24,553 nucleotides of DNA, from contig CAXTTV010000059.1 in assembly GCA_964247295.1 (NCBI GenBank), positions 1 through 24,553 of the forward strand, read 5' to 3'. How positions within the stretch are numbered: position 1 is the first letter of the stretch; every line of letters starts with the position of its first letter. The notes under the pieces are model-generated. The model saw nothing but the letters and a program-made list of their open reading frames with translations. It was not told where the DNA came from and did not search any database. This DNA is from CAXTTV01 sp964247295 (GTDB lineage Bacteria > Chloroflexota > Ktedonobacteria > Ktedonobacterales > Ktedonobacteraceae). This document shows positions 22,811 to 24,553 of this stretch, piece by piece. The position numbers and the translations under genes were made by a program.

Positions 22811-24553
22811 ATGTACAATCTACCGGACCAGCCTACAGGTAAGATGCGCCCTATAGTTATCAGGAAACGGAGATTTGTGCCGTTTTCGGGCCCGCCAGAG
22901 CAATCACAGAAACTTTCACAGAATCAGGGAAGAGAGCAGAAGCCCGGTAGTATGGTACGGTCAGGTTCACAGGTTCAAGGCGTCCGATCGGAGCCAGATC
23001 AGTCCTTGCCCATTTTAGATGATTGGACAGCTTTTTCTGAATCAGGTCGTTTACTTCAGGAGCAATCTCCGATTGTTTACCCGAATCGTGTATCGCCAGG
23101 GAAAGATCAAAAGGAGCCACGCGTTGCTCCGATTACAACAGGGGTGAATATTCAGGCACTGCCTCATCTATTATCTCCAAATGACGCGCGGGAGTCATTA
23201 ATAAAGACAAATGAGCCGCAGCATTCGGCCTTCGGTCCGTCGGCTTTATCGCCCGAAGCTTTTAATCGTATTTCAAATTCATTGACGCTTGGCATTCTTT
23301 TACGTCAGACTGGGCTGAGTATCAAGATCCGCTTTCTCCTTGCCCTGGTGCTTTTCGCGGTGGTCCCGGCTCTGATGCTGGTGCTGGTGCTTGGTGATCC
23401 CCTGGGAACTGAGCAGAGGGCCACAATGGGCCAGGCTCTGTTCCTTCAGGCGCAGGCTCAGGAGCAGGGTTTGGATCAGCAGTTTGGGGCTAGGATTCAG
23501 GAGACCATTCGTCTGGCGGACCAGATAGCCCCGGTCACCTTAAATGCTACTCAGGCCCAGATGTTGATGACGGCTGAGACCATGGATTCCAGTTCCGTGA
23601 GCTGGCTGCTGGTACAGAACGATGGAGAGATTCTGGCGGCGGGCGATCTTAAGCAGCAGTTGGCGGGTAATCAACTCAAAGCTTTGCCATTAATGGCGAA
23701 CCCTGCTCCTCTGCAACAATTGTTTCAAGTTGACCTGGGTGATCGTGCTAGTACCACTATGGTTTTTGGGAACGATAAGCGTATCCCTGGTGGGTGGATG
23801 GCAGTCGCGGTTCCAGTAAATACACAGCCTAAAAGCATCCTGTTGTCGGTTTTCTCGCTCACAAAAGTCGGTCAAGGATCGCTGGAGATGGGGCAGCATC
23901 CTGTGGGCCAAACCTCAATGCTAATAGATCAGCAGCGGCGCATATTATTGCGCGGCGGTTCTCACAAGGCGGCCTCGGAGCCATTCACCGCTATTTCTCC
24001 AAACGTGCCATTGCCAGAAAATGGACGTGCTGATCCCACCGTGATTCCCAACAATCCTCTTACTGGCCAGACCGAGATTGCTGTAAGCGTCCCAATGAAG
24101 ACATTTCAGGGGAGCTATCTTATAGCGGTTCCGCAAGACACCTGGCTGGCTCCCAGCAGTCGAATGCTGCTTGTTGGTCGAAACACACTCCTTTTTGTGT
24201 TAGGTATTTTGCTGCTTGTTGTGCTGGTAGCAACCTGGACTGCCCTGCCGATCATTCGTCCAATCCGTCAGGCGACTCGTGAGCTAGAAGCCTCAACCGA
24301 GGAAGTGCGAAAGCTTGCTGAGGATGCCTTGAGGATTGCCCAGGAGCACACTGTCGGCACCTCGATCTTGACAGGAGCCAGCCGCCGCCTGAATAGTCGT
24401 AAGCGGTCATTAATTCGTGATGGGATGATGATAACGCAGATTTGTAGCACATTGCAGGTGCGTATCCAATGGTTGATCCAGGGAGCGCAGGCTGCACGCA
24501 ATAAAGTGATAGTTGAAGCCTTGCAGGAAATCGCGCAGGGGGTTGTCCAGGTT
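22811..24553 (+). CDS. two-TM sensor protein with extracytoplasmic domain (3' end outside window)
   Basis: A reading frame opens at ATG 22811 (AGAGGA five bases upstream) and stays open through 581 codons to the window edge. Residues 1-170 are polar, rich in Ser, Gln and Pro, with no hydrophobic run: a long, probably disordered cytoplasmic N-terminus. TM1 is about 173-195 (IRFLLALVLFAVVPALMLV). About 255 residues follow outside the membrane, including VSWLLVQNDGEILAAG and SMLIDQQRRILLRGG, which look like the paired beta-strands of a double Cache-type domain. TM2 is about 457-478, leading to LPIIRPIRQATREL, a HAMP-like start, and a helical region. This is the plan of a sensor histidine kinase or chemoreceptor; the output domain is beyond the window, so the class is open. 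Confidence 0.75.
   Translation, partial: MYNLPDQPTGKMRPIVIRKRRFVPFSGPPEQSQKLSQNQGREQKPGSMVRSGSQVQGVRSEPDQSLPILDDWTAFSESGRLLQEQSPIVYPNRVSPGKDQKEPRVAPITTGVNIQALPHLLSPNDARESLIKTNEPQHSAFGPSALSPEAFNRISNSLTLGILLRQTGLSIKIRFLLALVLFAVVPALMLVLVLGDPLGTEQRATMGQALFLQAQAQEQGLDQQFGARIQETIRLADQIAPVTLNATQAQMLMTAETMDSSSVSWLLVQNDGEILAAGDLKQQLAGNQLKALPLMANPAPLQQLFQVDLGDRASTTMVFGNDKRIPGGWMAVAVPVNTQPKSILLSVFSLTKVGQGSLEMGQHPVGQTSMLIDQQRRILLRGGSHKAASEPFTAISPNVPLPENGRADPTVIPNNPLTGQTEIAVSVPMKTFQGSYLIAVPQDTWLAPSSRMLLVGRNTLLFVLGILLLVVLVATWTALPIIRPIRQATRELEASTEEVRKLAEDALRIAQEHTVGTSILTGASRRLNSRKRSLIRDGMMITQICSTLQVRIQWLIQGAQAARNKVIVEALQEIAQGVVQV

Noticed and set aside
1..24553. CRISPR array, tRNA, rRNA, prophage or defence island
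   Set aside because: No regularly spaced direct repeats, no tRNA- or rRNA-like stretches, and no integrase, transposase, nuclease-helicase or toxin-antitoxin genes were recognised.

Overview
The window looks like a piece of chromosome from a soil-type bacterium of the phylum Chloroflexota, most likely class Ktedonobacteria. This is inference: it rests on moderate GC, the mix of gene families (GH74 glycosidase, Yip1-like and DUF2207 membrane proteins, membrane proteins with Pro/Gln/Tyr-rich tails, F420-type LLM oxidoreductase) and a palindrome-rich extragenic repeat whose spurious translations resemble peptides I remember from that class. No rRNA, tRNA, CRISPR array, intact insertion sequence or prophage was recognised.

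Layout. 1-1784: a left flank with a bidirectional terminator, then two minus-strand genes, a dienelactone-hydrolase-like protein and a membrane-anchored HExxH metallopeptidase. 1952-2713 (+): a short-chain dehydrogenase very like type II 3-hydroxyacyl-CoA dehydrogenase (HSD10), with its own terminator. 3188-5445 (+): a secreted or membrane-anchored GH74 xyloglucanase-like protein, interrupted by a 10-N assembly gap that breaks the frame; a good promoter lies about 260 bases upstream. 5584-6489 (-): a two-TM protein with a long Pro/Gln/Tyr tail. 6940-8112 (+): an acetyl-CoA acyltransferase (thiolase). 8184-9814 (-): a two-gene operon, Yip1-like membrane protein then LLM-class oxidoreductase.

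9815-10259 has no intact gene but carries a textbook repressor-type promoter and operator on the minus strand with no regulator gene beside it. 10260-11492 (-) is an MFS exporter. 11493-12064 holds a roughly 290-bp block of nested palindromes with imperfect terminal inverted repeats. 12065-15773 (-) encodes the two halves of a heterodimeric ABC exporter, translationally coupled, with one degenerate ATP site. 16077-16433 (-) is a single-domain response regulator. 16539-19717 (-) is an operon of acyl-CoA dehydrogenase then S9 peptidase. 19842-21539 (-) is a DUF2207 membrane protein and 21732-22229 (-) a small two-TM protein with a strong terminator. 22811 to the window end (+) is the first 581 codons of a two-TM sensor, cut by the window edge.

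How they fit: the acyl-CoA dehydrogenase, HSD10-like dehydrogenase and thiolase could each carry out a step of beta-oxidation or branched-chain acyl-CoA breakdown, but they sit in three separate transcription units, so joint function is only inferred. GH74 plus S9 peptidase suggests polymer feeding. The MFS and ABC exporters suggest efflux. I saw no defence or mobile system. The least ordinary items are the palindromic repeat block, the orphan operator-promoter, the membrane-tethered metallopeptidase and the sensor with a long disordered N-terminus.
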